Source of the DNA: Acidobacteriota bacterium
Lineage (GTDB): Bacteria; Acidobacteriota; Terriglobia; UBA7540
DNA length: 60,613 nucleotides
Assembly: GCA_021828285.1 (NCBI GenBank)
Contig: JAKASG010000008.1
Coordinates: 1-60,613, forward strand
Reading direction: 5' to 3'
Made by a program: the position numbers and the translations under genes
Notes under the pieces: model-generated
What the model saw: only the letters and a program-made list of their open reading frames with translations
Told to the model about the DNA's origin: nothing
Databases searched by the model: none
In this document: piece after piece, positions 35,342 to 43,817 of the stretch
Numbering within the stretch: the stretch's first letter is position 1
How the letters are laid out: each line of letters begins with the position of its first letter

Positions 35342-37294
35342 TCAAGCAGATGAAGCTCCGGCCTTCCAATAGACGACATAATGCCGGCCATGCACTTTGT
35401 AAAGTGGAGCGACAGGTGTGTTCCCCGACTGAAAGGCGGTTTGGAATGTCAGAGGTTGTCCATGCTGCGGCTCAACCCAGCCGTTTGGATTGCTTTCTGT
35501 CACTTGAATTTCTGGTGTTGGGACGGGGGAACCTCCGGGCGTCGTGTCGGAGTGGAGATAGGTATTCGCTTCCGTCAGTCCTTCGTCGCCGAGGAGTCCG
35601 GCGAGAACCAGAGGTCCATACATCATCGCCTGTTGCGAGTCGTCACCGGGCAGCGGTGCGGTGTGTAAGTTCATCGGCAATTCGATCTCGAGGCGGTCGC
35701 CGTCCTTCCATGTGCGGTCGAGCGTCAAGTAGCTGGCGGGGCTCGAGAAGACCGGAAGCAACCGGCCATTGAGCTTCACGGCGCCGGGCTTCGCAACCCA
35801 ATAAGGAATTCGAACGTTGAGTGCAAGCGACGTCGGGCGTTCCAAGCGCAAAGTCAATGCCGTCGTTTCTTCTTCCGGGAAATTCGTTTCCTGGCGCAAG
35901 CGCAGTTCTTTTTCAGGCCAATTCAAATCCGAAGCGATAAACAAATTCACATAAAGGCTGCGGTGATTGTGGAAGTAGACGGTGTTGTTGAATTTTGAAA
36001 ATTCTTCGGAGCCCGTCCCGGTGCAGCACCAGAAAGAGTGGAAAGGCGAATTGTAATATTTCCACCAGCCGCGCCCGAGCGGCAGGAAATAGCTCTTCAG
36101 TCCGTGCGCATCCTGAGTGCCCAGCCGGCTGTTAAAAAGCGTTCGCTCGTAATAATCCATGGCGCGAGGATCGGCCGTCCACCCGAAAATGTGGCGCGTG
36201 AGCTTGAGCATGTTGTAGCCGCAGCAGCATTCTTCCATGTTCTGGCCCACTTCATTGCCCAAGCGGCCGGGCCGGCCCATCCAATGTTCGTCGTAGCTGG
36301 TCCCTCCCGTGCAAAAAATGCGGCGGCTCGTGAGCTCCCGCCAGAAGTAGGCGGCGATATTGCGATAGCGCTCGTCGCCAGTCACTTCGTATTGCCGCGC
36401 GGCGCCGATCATTTTGGGAATATTGGTGTTCGCGTGCAGGCCCGTCAGCTCGTCTTTGAATTCGGCGAGAGGATCGAAAACCGCGTGGTGGTCGAAGCGC
36501 TTCGCCGTCCACAAATATCTCTCCTTGCCCGTCACGGCGTAGAGATTGCAAAGCACCTCGAGCATTCCCCCCTGTTCGACTTCGAGCACGCGCTGCATGT
36601 GTTCGTCGCTGAGAGGAGTCACCCACCTCTCAACCCAGCCCGCCATCCCTTCGAGAGTCTCGAGCGCCTGCTCGTTGCCGCAGTGCGTGTACATATCCAA
36701 ATGGCCGGCCATGATCTTGTGCAAGGTATAGAAAGGCGCCCAGACCGGCTTGCCGTCGCGGAGCCGGTCGAAGAATTCCTCCGGGAAAGCGCTGAGATAG
36801 CCGTTGCCGTGCGCTTTTTGGCATTGCGCATAGACCGCGACCAAATCGCCGGCCTTCCTCTTGATGCCGTCGTCGCCCGTGCTCGCATACATCAGCGCCG
36901 AGGCCGAAAGATAGTGGCCACCGGTGTAATGGCCGCGCAATTCGCAATCCGGCTTTTCCCATCCTCCGAGCGGTTCGGCGGATGAGGGCAGCCCTGCGGT
37001 GATACGAAACATGCGCGAAAGCCGGTCATTCGGAAGCATGTGGAGATAGCTCTGATTGATTTCCATCTGCTTCTTGAAGACGCCCTCGCGCAGCCGCACC
37101 TGGCCATTTGGAAAGGGAAGGACTTCCCACGGCACAACTTCGAGGTTCGGAGAGCCGCCGCCGGGCGGACCCGCGTCCGCTACGGGATTTTGCGGCGGAT
37201 CGGCGCGCAGAACGCCCGGCAGGGCCATTCCCGCCGCACTCATTGCGGCCAGTTCCACGAACTCTCTTCTGCTCAATTGCCGCCGCGCGCCCAT
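35342..37294 (-). CDS. GH127-type beta-L-arabinofuranosidase (DUF1680), Tat-exported
   Basis: Glycoside hydrolase expected to remove beta-L-arabinofuranose from plant polymers or glycoproteins. The 650-aa protein starts with a twin-arginine signal (LSRREFVELAAMSAAGMALP), followed by the (alpha/alpha)6 core: QKAHGNGYLSAFPEEFFDRL, APFYTLHKIMAGHLDMY, and the zinc/catalytic segments MEECCCGYNMLK (Glu354, Cys356-358) and FWCCTGTGSEE (Cys423/424). These match the Glu-x-Cys...Cys-Cys pattern of HypBA1. AGAGGA lies 6 nt before the ATG. It is the third gene of a minus-strand set with GH51 and a mutarotase. The exact linkage cut is inferred. Confidence 0.88.
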   Translation of the reverse strand: MGARRQLSRREFVELAAMSAAGMALPGVLRADPPQNPVADAGPPGGGSPNLEVVPWEVLPFPNGQVRLREGVFKKQMEINQSYLHMLPNDRLSRMFRITAGLPSSAEPLGGWEKPDCELRGHYTGGHYLSASALMYASTGDDGIKRKAGDLVAVYAQCQKAHGNGYLSAFPEEFFDRLRDGKPVWAPFYTLHKIMAGHLDMYTHCGNEQALETLEGMAGWVERWVTPLSDEHMQRVLEVEQGGMLEVLCNLYAVTGKERYLWTAKRFDHHAVFDPLAEFKDELTGLHANTNIPKMIGAARQYEVTGDERYRNIAAYFWRELTSRRIFCTGGTSYDEHWMGRPGRLGNEVGQNMEECCCGYNMLKLTRHIFGWTADPRAMDYYERTLFNSRLGTQDAHGLKSYFLPLGRGWWKYYNSPFHSFWCCTGTGSEEFSKFNNTVYFHNHRSLYVNLFIASDLNWPEKELRLRQETNFPEEETTALTLRLERPTSLALNVRIPYWVAKPGAVKLNGRLLPVFSSPASYLTLDRTWKDGDRLEIELPMNLHTAPLPGDDSQQAMMYGPLVLAGLLGDEGLTEANTYLHSDTTPGGSPVPTPEIQVTESNPNGWVEPQHGQPLTFQTAFQSGNTPVAPLYKVHGRHYVVYWKAGASSA

Positions 37295-37318
37295 TGGAAT
37301 CCTCTATTCCCTCTGCGC

Positions 37319-38461
37319 TTACTCCGTCAGGAACTTGAAAATCGTTGTTTGATGATAAGTCTGGCCGGGCTTGAGTTCAGTGGTCGGGAACTGGGGCTGG
37401 TTGGGCGAGTCGGGATAATGCTGAGCCTCAAAAGTGTATGCTCCCCAGTGGAGATAGGCTTTCCCCCCCTTGCCGTGAATCAATCCGTCCGTGGTAAGAG
37501 AGTTTCCGGTGTAGAACTGCACGCCCGGCTCGGTGGTGAAGACTTCGAGCACGCGGCCCGATTTCGGGTCTACAGCGCGCGCCGCCAGAACGAGTCCAGG
37601 TCCCTTGCGATTCAGAATGTAATTGAAGTCGTAGCCGTGCGCGTAATTCAATTGCGAATAATTATCCCGGATGCGCGAGCCGATTCGCGTCAGCTTGCGA
37701 AAGTCGAGCGGCGTTCCGGCAACACTTTCTATCTTGCCGGTAGGAATCAGAGTGGGTCCGATCGGCGTGAAGCGATCCGCGTTGATCATGACCTCCTGAT
37801 TCAGAATCGTTCCATTCCCTTGTCCGGCAAGGTTGAAATAGGAATGGTTCGTCAAATTGATGACCGTGTCCTTGTCCGTTGTAGCCGTATAGTTGATTTT
37901 CAGGGCATTGTTCGCTTCAAGCGTATAAACGACTTTGACGTGAAGGTCGCCGGGGAAGCCTGCTGCGCCGTTCCTGCTGAAGGTGGTCAATTCGAGCGTC
38001 GGAGATGCGCCATGCAGTTCGTGCGCCGTCCAGACTTGCTTGTCAAAACCGTCCGGACCGCCGTGCAGGCAGTTCTTGCCGTCGTTCGCGGGCAAATGAT
38101 AGGTCTTGCCGTCGAGCGTGAAGCGCGCGTCGGCAATCCGATTCGCGTAGCGTCCGATGATCGCCCCGAAAAAGGGATCGTTCCCCAGGTATCCTGTCAG
38201 GTTGTCGAATCCGAGGACCACGTCGGCCATCTTTCCGTGCCGATCGGGAACGATGATGGACACAACGCGCGCCCCATAGGTCGTGATCTTGACGACCATT
38301 CCCGCGCGATTCGTGAGCGTATAAAGAGCAACCTTCCGGCCATCGGGCATGGTTCCAAAGGAGCTTTCTCGAATGCCCGCCTTGACGGCGCCGTATGCTT
38401 GCGCCAGAGACACCGCCAATCCGACGGTCAAAGCCATCGATAAAAAACGCCGATTATTCAT
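37319..38461 (-). CDS. Exported aldose 1-epimerase (mutarotase)
   Basis: Interconverts alpha and beta anomers of free sugars. The 380-aa protein has a signal peptide (MNNRRFLSMALTVGLAVSLA), unlike the cytosolic GalM. The family landmarks are present: GRYANRIADARFTLDG, NCLHGGPDGFDKQVW, the catalytic His in NLTNHSYFNLAG, and the C-terminal Glu in FTTEPGVQFYTGN. A frame opens upstream to 38593, but CGGAGGA lies 8 nt before the ATG at 38461. It sits between GH127 and GH51 genes, 24 nt from the former. A periplasmic role in anomerising released L-arabinose or xylose is the simplest reading. Confidence 0.92.
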   Translation of the reverse strand: MNNRRFLSMALTVGLAVSLAQAYGAVKAGIRESSFGTMPDGRKVALYTLTNRAGMVVKITTYGARVVSIIVPDRHGKMADVVLGFDNLTGYLGNDPFFGAIIGRYANRIADARFTLDGKTYHLPANDGKNCLHGGPDGFDKQVWTAHELHGASPTLELTTFSRNGAAGFPGDLHVKVVYTLEANNALKINYTATTDKDTVINLTNHSYFNLAGQGNGTILNQEVMINADRFTPIGPTLIPTGKIESVAGTPLDFRKLTRIGSRIRDNYSQLNYAHGYDFNYILNRKGPGLVLAARAVDPKSGRVLEVFTTEPGVQFYTGNSLTTDGLIHGKGGKAYLHWGAYTFEAQHYPDSPNQPQFPTTELKPGQTYHQTTIFKFLTE

Positions 38462-38602
38462 CCGTTTAGTCCTCCGTGATGTAAAGACAAGCATACACTG
38501 AACCGCGCCAAATGTGCCGGGAGGTTTTGGCCGGCCGAATACGGCTCGCCGACTCGGTTGTCCTTGAGCGTCTCCGCCAATGTCTTTCGCCAAACCAATT
38601 TC

Positions 38603-40240
38603 TCAGGCCAGGTTGATTTCAAGTTTGGTGACCGAGGCGGGTTTGAACGTCCAGACAAATCGAGAGCCGGAAACGCTCGCGGGTCCTTCGGCCGGGTGGA
38701 CGGCGTTTGGGTGATCGAAGTCGTTGTGGGCGTGGATATTCGAATCGGTCAGCACCGTAAAACGGCCCGATCGCGCGGAAGCGCCGCGGAGGACGATTTC
38801 CGTTTGGCGCTCTTCCGTCACGTGCGGATTCACCACCGTTATCACCAGCTTCTTTTCCTTTTCATGGAGCGAAGCCGATCCGGCAAGCCCCCACAAAGTC
38901 CTGTTCTTCCCTTCGTAATTGTAGGAAATGGAAGGAGCGTCCGCCACGAAGCGCAGCGACTGGCCGTCGCGGTGCGCCTTGTACATATCGAAGACCCAAT
39001 AGACGGGCGTCACCGTGAAGCGGTCTTCGAGCGCCAGAAACAACGTGTTGATGTTATTGATCATCTGGGCGTTGTTGCACATGGCGAGCATTTCGGCGTG
39101 ACGGTTAAAAACATCGAGCGTAATTCCGGTGACCAGCGCATCCCGCAGTGAGGGCGGATAACTGAAGAGATATGCCGGCGCGATGGAAGGGCCTCGGTGC
39201 CAGGCGCCCCATTCGTCAACCACCAGTTTGACGTTATGCTCCGTATCGATTTCTCCCATCGCCAGCCAATGCTTGGGAAGGAGCGAATCCATCACGTCCG
39301 CCTGCCACAGCATTTGGTACCAATCGGGAACGTCGAAATCAATGGAGCTGCCTTTCCCGGTTGTAAAACAGTAGTAGTGAAGGGAAAGCCCGAACATTTG
39401 CTTGAACATTCCCTTTCCCTTCGCCGCGAGAGCTTCAAAAAAGCCGCGCGTCCACTCGACGTTGGGATTGTCAATGCCGGCGCCCGCGCCCGAACCGACC
39501 AGATTCAGCTTCATACCGTAATTAGGGATCCACGCGGTGAAGCGTCGAAATTCCATGGCATATTCATGCGGCAGAAAATTCCCGCCGCACCCCCAGGACT
39601 CGTTGCCTACGCCCCAATAAACCACGCCGTAAGGATCCTTGCTGCCGTCGGCGGCGCGCTGCCTGGCCAGGGTGGTCGTGCCAGCCGGTGAATTGCAGTA
39701 TTCAACCCATTGGTAGAAGTCGAGCGGGGTCAGGCTGCGAACGTCTGCGGCCACATAAGGCTTGGCGCCCGCGAGCCTGCAAAAGCGCATGAACTCCGGC
39801 GTCCCGAAAGCGTTCGGTTCGTACTTCTGCGGGCCGTCCGGCGCTTTCCATAGCTCGGGGACGTCGGCCCAGAAATTGGTGCGGACGGGGCGCTCCGCTC
39901 GCGGCCCGATGCCGTCGCGCCAATTGTAGCTGTCCGCAAAGCAGCCACCCGGCCAGCGGTCCACGGGAATTTTCGCCTGCCGCATGCGCTCGATCAGGTC
40001 CTTGCGAATGCCGCCTTCATTCGGGATCTTCGAATTCTCTCCCACCCAGATCCCATCATAGATGCAGCCGCCCAGGTGCTCGGTGAATTGGCCGTGGAAT
40101 TCCGGGGCGATACGCCCGATGGGTTCGTCAAACAGGATTTCGATTGCTCCCCCGTGCGAAGTCTGTGGCCGCGCTGACCTCGGTGCAATGACGGCGGCGC
40201 TTAGCCCCAGTGATGAAGAAAGGAATTCTCGACGTTTCAT
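38603..40240 (-). CDS. GH51 alpha-L-arabinofuranosidase, Tat-exported
   Basis: Retaining exo-enzyme that removes alpha-L-arabinofuranosyl side chains from arabinan or arabinoxylan. The 545-aa protein begins with a twin-arginine signal (MKRREFLSSSLGLSAAV), a (beta/alpha)8 barrel (about 60-420) and a C-terminal beta-sandwich. Landmarks: IDRWPGGCF-like VDRWPGGCFADSYNW, the acid/base Glu214 in YWGVGNESWGCGGNF, and the nucleophile Glu343 in LVVDEWGAWH. GAGAGG lies 9 nt before the ATG. It is first in the minus-strand set and diverges from a GH3 gene across 342 nt, implying a shared control region. Confidence 0.93.
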   Translation of the reverse strand: MKRREFLSSSLGLSAAVIAPRSARPQTSHGGAIEILFDEPIGRIAPEFHGQFTEHLGGCIYDGIWVGENSKIPNEGGIRKDLIERMRQAKIPVDRWPGGCFADSYNWRDGIGPRAERPVRTNFWADVPELWKAPDGPQKYEPNAFGTPEFMRFCRLAGAKPYVAADVRSLTPLDFYQWVEYCNSPAGTTTLARQRAADGSKDPYGVVYWGVGNESWGCGGNFLPHEYAMEFRRFTAWIPNYGMKLNLVGSGAGAGIDNPNVEWTRGFFEALAAKGKGMFKQMFGLSLHYYCFTTGKGSSIDFDVPDWYQMLWQADVMDSLLPKHWLAMGEIDTEHNVKLVVDEWGAWHRGPSIAPAYLFSYPPSLRDALVTGITLDVFNRHAEMLAMCNNAQMINNINTLFLALEDRFTVTPVYWVFDMYKAHRDGQSLRFVADAPSISYNYEGKNRTLWGLAGSASLHEKEKKLVITVVNPHVTEERQTEIVLRGASARSGRFTVLTDSNIHAHNDFDHPNAVHPAEGPASVSGSRFVWTFKPASVTKLEINLA

Positions 40241-40377
40241 TTTTCCAGCCTCTCAAGAGTGCAGTGGTTTCCGCTCAGGCGTCGTCACTTGGGCCGTCTC
40301 GCCGGAGCGCCTTGCACCTGCTCAAGCAACACGCGGCCGGCGTTCGGCGCGGCAAACGCCTTCGAAGAAGCGACCTC

Positions 40378-40407
40378 ATCGCACCACGATGCGGGGCGCA
40401 ATGTCAA
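40378..40407 (-). promoter_or_regulatory. Candidate promoter for GH51 and downstream genes
   Basis: A perfect TTGACA on the minus strand (40402-40407) with a poor TGCGAT (40378-40383) 18 nt away. The -10 is weak, so activator dependence or error are both possible. Confidence 0.3.
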
Positions 40408-40477
40408 GGGTTTCGGCGATGGCACGCAGGCAATTCTTGCCTGCCTGCGCGTCGTTTGCGTTCAGCCCGCGCTTCGA

Positions 40478-40506
40478 TTGACTTCCGGACTCTACGGCAC
40501 TATTCT
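40478..40506 (+). promoter_or_regulatory. Candidate promoter for the GH3 gene
   Basis: TTGACT (40478-40483, 5/6) and TATTCT (40501-40506, 4/6) separated by 17 nt. Initiation near 40513 gives a 70-nt leader. Confidence 0.5.
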
Positions 40507-40582
40507 TGCAGGCGTTTCTTGAAATGGCTCAGCCGTTTCTGGTGAACCGTGCGGCTGAACTTCGGCACGCAAAGGGGGACCC

Positions 40583-43234
40583 GTGAATTTTTCTGGAAAT
40601 CGAATCTTGATCGCCATCATCGCCTGTCTTGGTCTTGTGGCATCCGCCGCGAATGCACAGGATGTTTCGAAGCTGCCTTTTATGAATCCCAACTTGCCGC
40701 CCAAGGTCCGCGCGGAGGACCTGGTGAGCCGGATGACGCTTAAGGAAAAATGCTCGCAACTCGTGAACCAGGCCCGCGCCATTCCGAGCCTCGGCGTTCC
40801 GGCTTACAACTGGTGGAGCGAAGCATTGCACGGCGTGGCGGTGAACGGCACCACGGAATTTCCCGAGCCCATCGGCCTCGGCGCAACTTTCGACGCGCCC
40901 GCCATCCACGAAATGGCTCGCGCCATCAGCATCGAAGCGCGCGTCGTCCACGCCGAATACATGGCCGAACATCATGGAAACTCGGCCATCTTCCACGGTC
41001 TCGACTTCTGGGCGCCCAACGTCAACATCTTTCGCGATCCGCGATGGGGCCGCGGGCAGGAAACTTACGGTGAAGATCCGTTCCTCACCGGCCGCATGGC
41101 GGTGGCTTTCGTCACGGGAATGCAAGGCAGCAACCCGAAGTATTACCGCGTGATCTCGACGCCGAAGCATTTCGACGCCCACAGCGGGCCCGAGCCGATT
41201 CGGCATTTTGCTGATTATGACATCAGCAAGCACGACCTGGAAGACACTTATCTTCCCGCCTTTCGCGCCGCGATCGTCCAGGGCCGCGCCGATTCCGTGA
41301 TGTGCGCATACACTGCGCTCAACGGCCAGCCCGATTGCGCGAACCAGTTCCTGCTTCAGGACACGCTTCGTGGCGCCTGGCAGTTTCACGGCTACGTCGT
41401 CTCCGATTGCGACGCCGTGCACGACATTTTCACGGGCCATCATTACCGGCCGACGCAGCCCCAAGCTTCCGCCATCTCCCTCGAGCGAGGCATGGATAAC
41501 GAGTGCGCCGACTTCTTCACCCCGGCCAAAGGCGACCAGGATTACAAGCCTTACCTCGAAGCCGTTCAACAGGGCTATCTTTCGGTCAGCGCGATTGACC
41601 GGGCACTCGTTCGCCTGTTCACGGCGCGGATCAAGCTCGGGATGTTCGACCCGCCCTCGATGGTCCCTTACGACCACATCAACCCGGATCAGCTCAACAG
41701 CCCCGCGCACCGCGCTCTGGCCCTCAAGATGGCCGATGAATCCATGGTGCTGCTGAAGAATGACGGTGTGCTTCCGCTCAAACCGACCGTCAAGCGCATT
41801 GCCATTGTCGGCCCGCTCGCCGATCAGACTGCGGTCCTGCTGGGCAACTATAGCGGCGTTCCGACCCACACCGTCAGCATGCTCGAAGGAATGAAAGCCG
41901 AATTTCCCAACGCCAAAATCACCTACGTTCCCGGAACGGAGTTTCTTTCAAACCACGGGAGTCCCGTGCCTGCCTCAGTGCTGACGACGCCCGACGGCAA
42001 GCCCGGCCTCGAAGCCGAGTATAGTTCAGGCATCAGCGTGTTCGGGAAATCCACGCCGCTCACCTCGCGTGTGGAACCGGACTTGAACCTGAACGCGAAC
42101 AATCTTCCCGCCCAGGCCAAAGGACAACGGATGTTCTCCGTCGAGTGGACCGGCTTCCTCAATCCGCCCGAGACCGGCAATTACTACCTCGGCATAAAAG
42201 CAAACGGCTTTGCGCGCGTTACAGCCCGCTGGAGAACCATCGCGGAGACGTACCGGGGCGGAACGGATCTCGGGTGGATTCATCTGGAAAAGGGACAGCC
42301 GGTGAAGCTTAACGTTATTTACGGCCGAATGCCCGCCGCTGAGCCTGAGGCCCAGCTCATTTGGGCTCGGATAACGAACACGCCCGATCCGGCTGCCATT
42401 GCCGCCGCAAAAAAAGCGGACGTCGTGATTGCCGTCGTCGGAATCACGAGTCATCTGGAGAGCGAGGAGTCGTCGCTCGAGGAGCCTGGGTTTTTCCACG
42501 GAGACCGCACCAACCTCAAAATGCCTCAGCCTGAAGAAAATCTCGTGCGTGCCGTTGCGGCAACGGGCAAGCCCCTCGTTGTGGTGCTCATGAGCGGAAG
42601 CTGTCTCGCCGTGAACTGGGAAAAGGCCCATGCCGACGCCATTCTCGAAGCGTGGTATTCAGGCGAAGAGGGCGGCGCCGCAATCGCGGAGACTCTCAGC
42701 GGCAAGAACGACCCCGCCGGCCGCCTGCCCGTCACGTTTTATCAGAGCGTCCATCAGTTGCCGCTATTTGAGGATTACTCGATGCAGGGCCGTACTTACC
42801 GCTATTTCAAAGGCAAGCCGTTATGGCCGTTTGGCTACGGCCTTAGCTATACGACGTTCAAGTTCAGCGACCTCACGCTTCCCTCCGCAGCCATCAATGC
42901 GGGCGATCCGCTGAATGTTTCGGTGAAGGTGACGAACACCGGCGAACGAGCCGGCGACGTGGTTGCAGAACTCTACCTGAAGTTTCCGGATGTTCCGGGC
43001 GCGCCGGACATCGCACTCCGGGGATTCCAGCGAATTCATCTCGGACCGGGCGCGAGCCAGACGGTGAAATTTCATCTGAAACGCCGCGACCTGAGTATGG
43101 TCACCTCATCGGGACATATCATTGTCGCGCAGGGTAAGTACACGCTGTCCGTCGGCGGCGGCCAGCCCGGGACCGGCGCACCAACGGTCAGCGGCAATTT
43201 CGAAATCAACGGGCAAATCATGCTGCCGGATTGA
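40583..43234 (+). CDS. GH3 beta-xylosidase/beta-glucosidase with PA14 insertion
   Basis: Exported exo-glycosidase of family 3. 883 aa: signal peptide (about 1-25), (beta/alpha)8 domain (about 45-370) with YNWWSEALHGVA, PRWGRGQETYGEDP and the nucleophile Asp275 in GYVVSDCDAVHD, an alpha/beta sandwich (about 390-720) interrupted by a PA14-type carbohydrate-binding insertion (about 470-600; FSVEWTGFLNPPETGNYYLG), and a fibronectin-III-like end (VKVTNTGERAGDVVAELYL). ALHGVA and the overall order favour beta-xylosidase-like members. It starts with GTG after AAAGGGGG. Divergent from GH51; together they fit arabinoxylan side-chain and xylo-oligomer removal. Confidence 0.93.
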   Translation: MNFSGNRILIAIIACLGLVASAANAQDVSKLPFMNPNLPPKVRAEDLVSRMTLKEKCSQLVNQARAIPSLGVPAYNWWSEALHGVAVNGTTEFPEPIGLGATFDAPAIHEMARAISIEARVVHAEYMAEHHGNSAIFHGLDFWAPNVNIFRDPRWGRGQETYGEDPFLTGRMAVAFVTGMQGSNPKYYRVISTPKHFDAHSGPEPIRHFADYDISKHDLEDTYLPAFRAAIVQGRADSVMCAYTALNGQPDCANQFLLQDTLRGAWQFHGYVVSDCDAVHDIFTGHHYRPTQPQASAISLERGMDNECADFFTPAKGDQDYKPYLEAVQQGYLSVSAIDRALVRLFTARIKLGMFDPPSMVPYDHINPDQLNSPAHRALALKMADESMVLLKNDGVLPLKPTVKRIAIVGPLADQTAVLLGNYSGVPTHTVSMLEGMKAEFPNAKITYVPGTEFLSNHGSPVPASVLTTPDGKPGLEAEYSSGISVFGKSTPLTSRVEPDLNLNANNLPAQAKGQRMFSVEWTGFLNPPETGNYYLGIKANGFARVTARWRTIAETYRGGTDLGWIHLEKGQPVKLNVIYGRMPAAEPEAQLIWARITNTPDPAAIAAAKKADVVIAVVGITSHLESEESSLEEPGFFHGDRTNLKMPQPEENLVRAVAATGKPLVVVLMSGSCLAVNWEKAHADAILEAWYSGEEGGAAIAETLSGKNDPAGRLPVTFYQSVHQLPLFEDYSMQGRTYRYFKGKPLWPFGYGLSYTTFKFSDLTLPSAAINAGDPLNVSVKVTNTGERAGDVVAELYLKFPDVPGAPDIALRGFQRIHLGPGASQTVKFHLKRRDLSMVTSSGHIIVAQGKYTLSVGGGQPGTGAPTVSGNFEINGQIMLPD

Positions 43235-43817
43235 GGCGACGCGGACTTGAGACCCGATGCCGCGACGTCTGCGCTCGCTTCAGGTTCGTGACAGGCCTCG
43301 AGAAGTCGGCCCCGCGAAATTCGGTGCGTAGGCTTCGAGCCCCCGAGGCCGCTGCGCGGCCGCCATCGCGCCCGGACGGTCACTGTGATGGCTTCGTGAC
43401 CATGAAGCTGAATAAGCGTTCATAAACGCCCAGCGGGTTAAGCCTGTCTCGTCGCCCAGCATTAACCAACGAAACCTCATCTGGGACCCTGCGTTTTGCG
43501 GTCGCTATCCGAGCCTGGTGTTAATCGTGGACTGCTTTCAAACGCCATCAATGGGGGGGCCTTGATGAATCGCAGATTTACACCACATTGAATCGGGTCG
43601 GCGGCGAAGGAATCGCCAGGGCCGATTCGTGTGGGCGCGCCGCCGCTCGCGGCAACGGCCGGGATACTTCGGCTGGCGGGATAATAGAGCGTCTTTCCGT
43701 TCCCGATGAAGGTGGAATCCCGCTTTCGCGGGAATGACGCGTTGACCGCGCAATGGGCTCCGCGAGCGTCGGCCCTTCGACCAGCTCCCTCGCGAGCGCC
43801 CGCGTCTCTCGGAGGCG
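43235..43817. other. Gene-free stretch between GH3 and RND pump genes
   Basis: 583 bp between convergent genes with no supported gene. Short frames here overlap the ends of neighbours and lack family motifs. It contains a palindromic repeat at 43716-43735. The minus strand of 43560-43710 stays open and reads smoothly into that repeat, but nothing recognisable is encoded. Confidence 0.5.
43716..43735. repeat. REP-like palindromic element
   Basis: AATCCCGC-TTTC-GCGGGAAT: 8-nt arms with one mismatch around a 4-nt loop, embedded in a GGTGG..GACGC context. This hairpin closely resembles dispersed intergenic palindromes (CATTCCCGCGAAAGCGGGAA type) found in many Gram-negative genomes. Only one copy was seen in this window. 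Confidence 0.5.

Larger units (their letters stand above)
40241..40582. other. Divergent control region between GH51 and GH3 genes
   Basis: 342 bp without a gene. It holds promoter-like pairs facing each way (listed separately). No regulator gene is adjacent and no clear operator dyad was recognised. Confidence 0.5.

Noticed and set aside
37040-38443. 467-codon open frame antisense to the GH127 and mutarotase genes
   Set aside because: It spans two well-supported opposite-strand genes and their junction and shows no family motifs.
40529-41869. 446-codon minus-strand frame over the GH3 gene
   Set aside because: Antisense to the catalytic domain of a clear GH3 enzyme; composition is Arg/His-rich shadow sequence.
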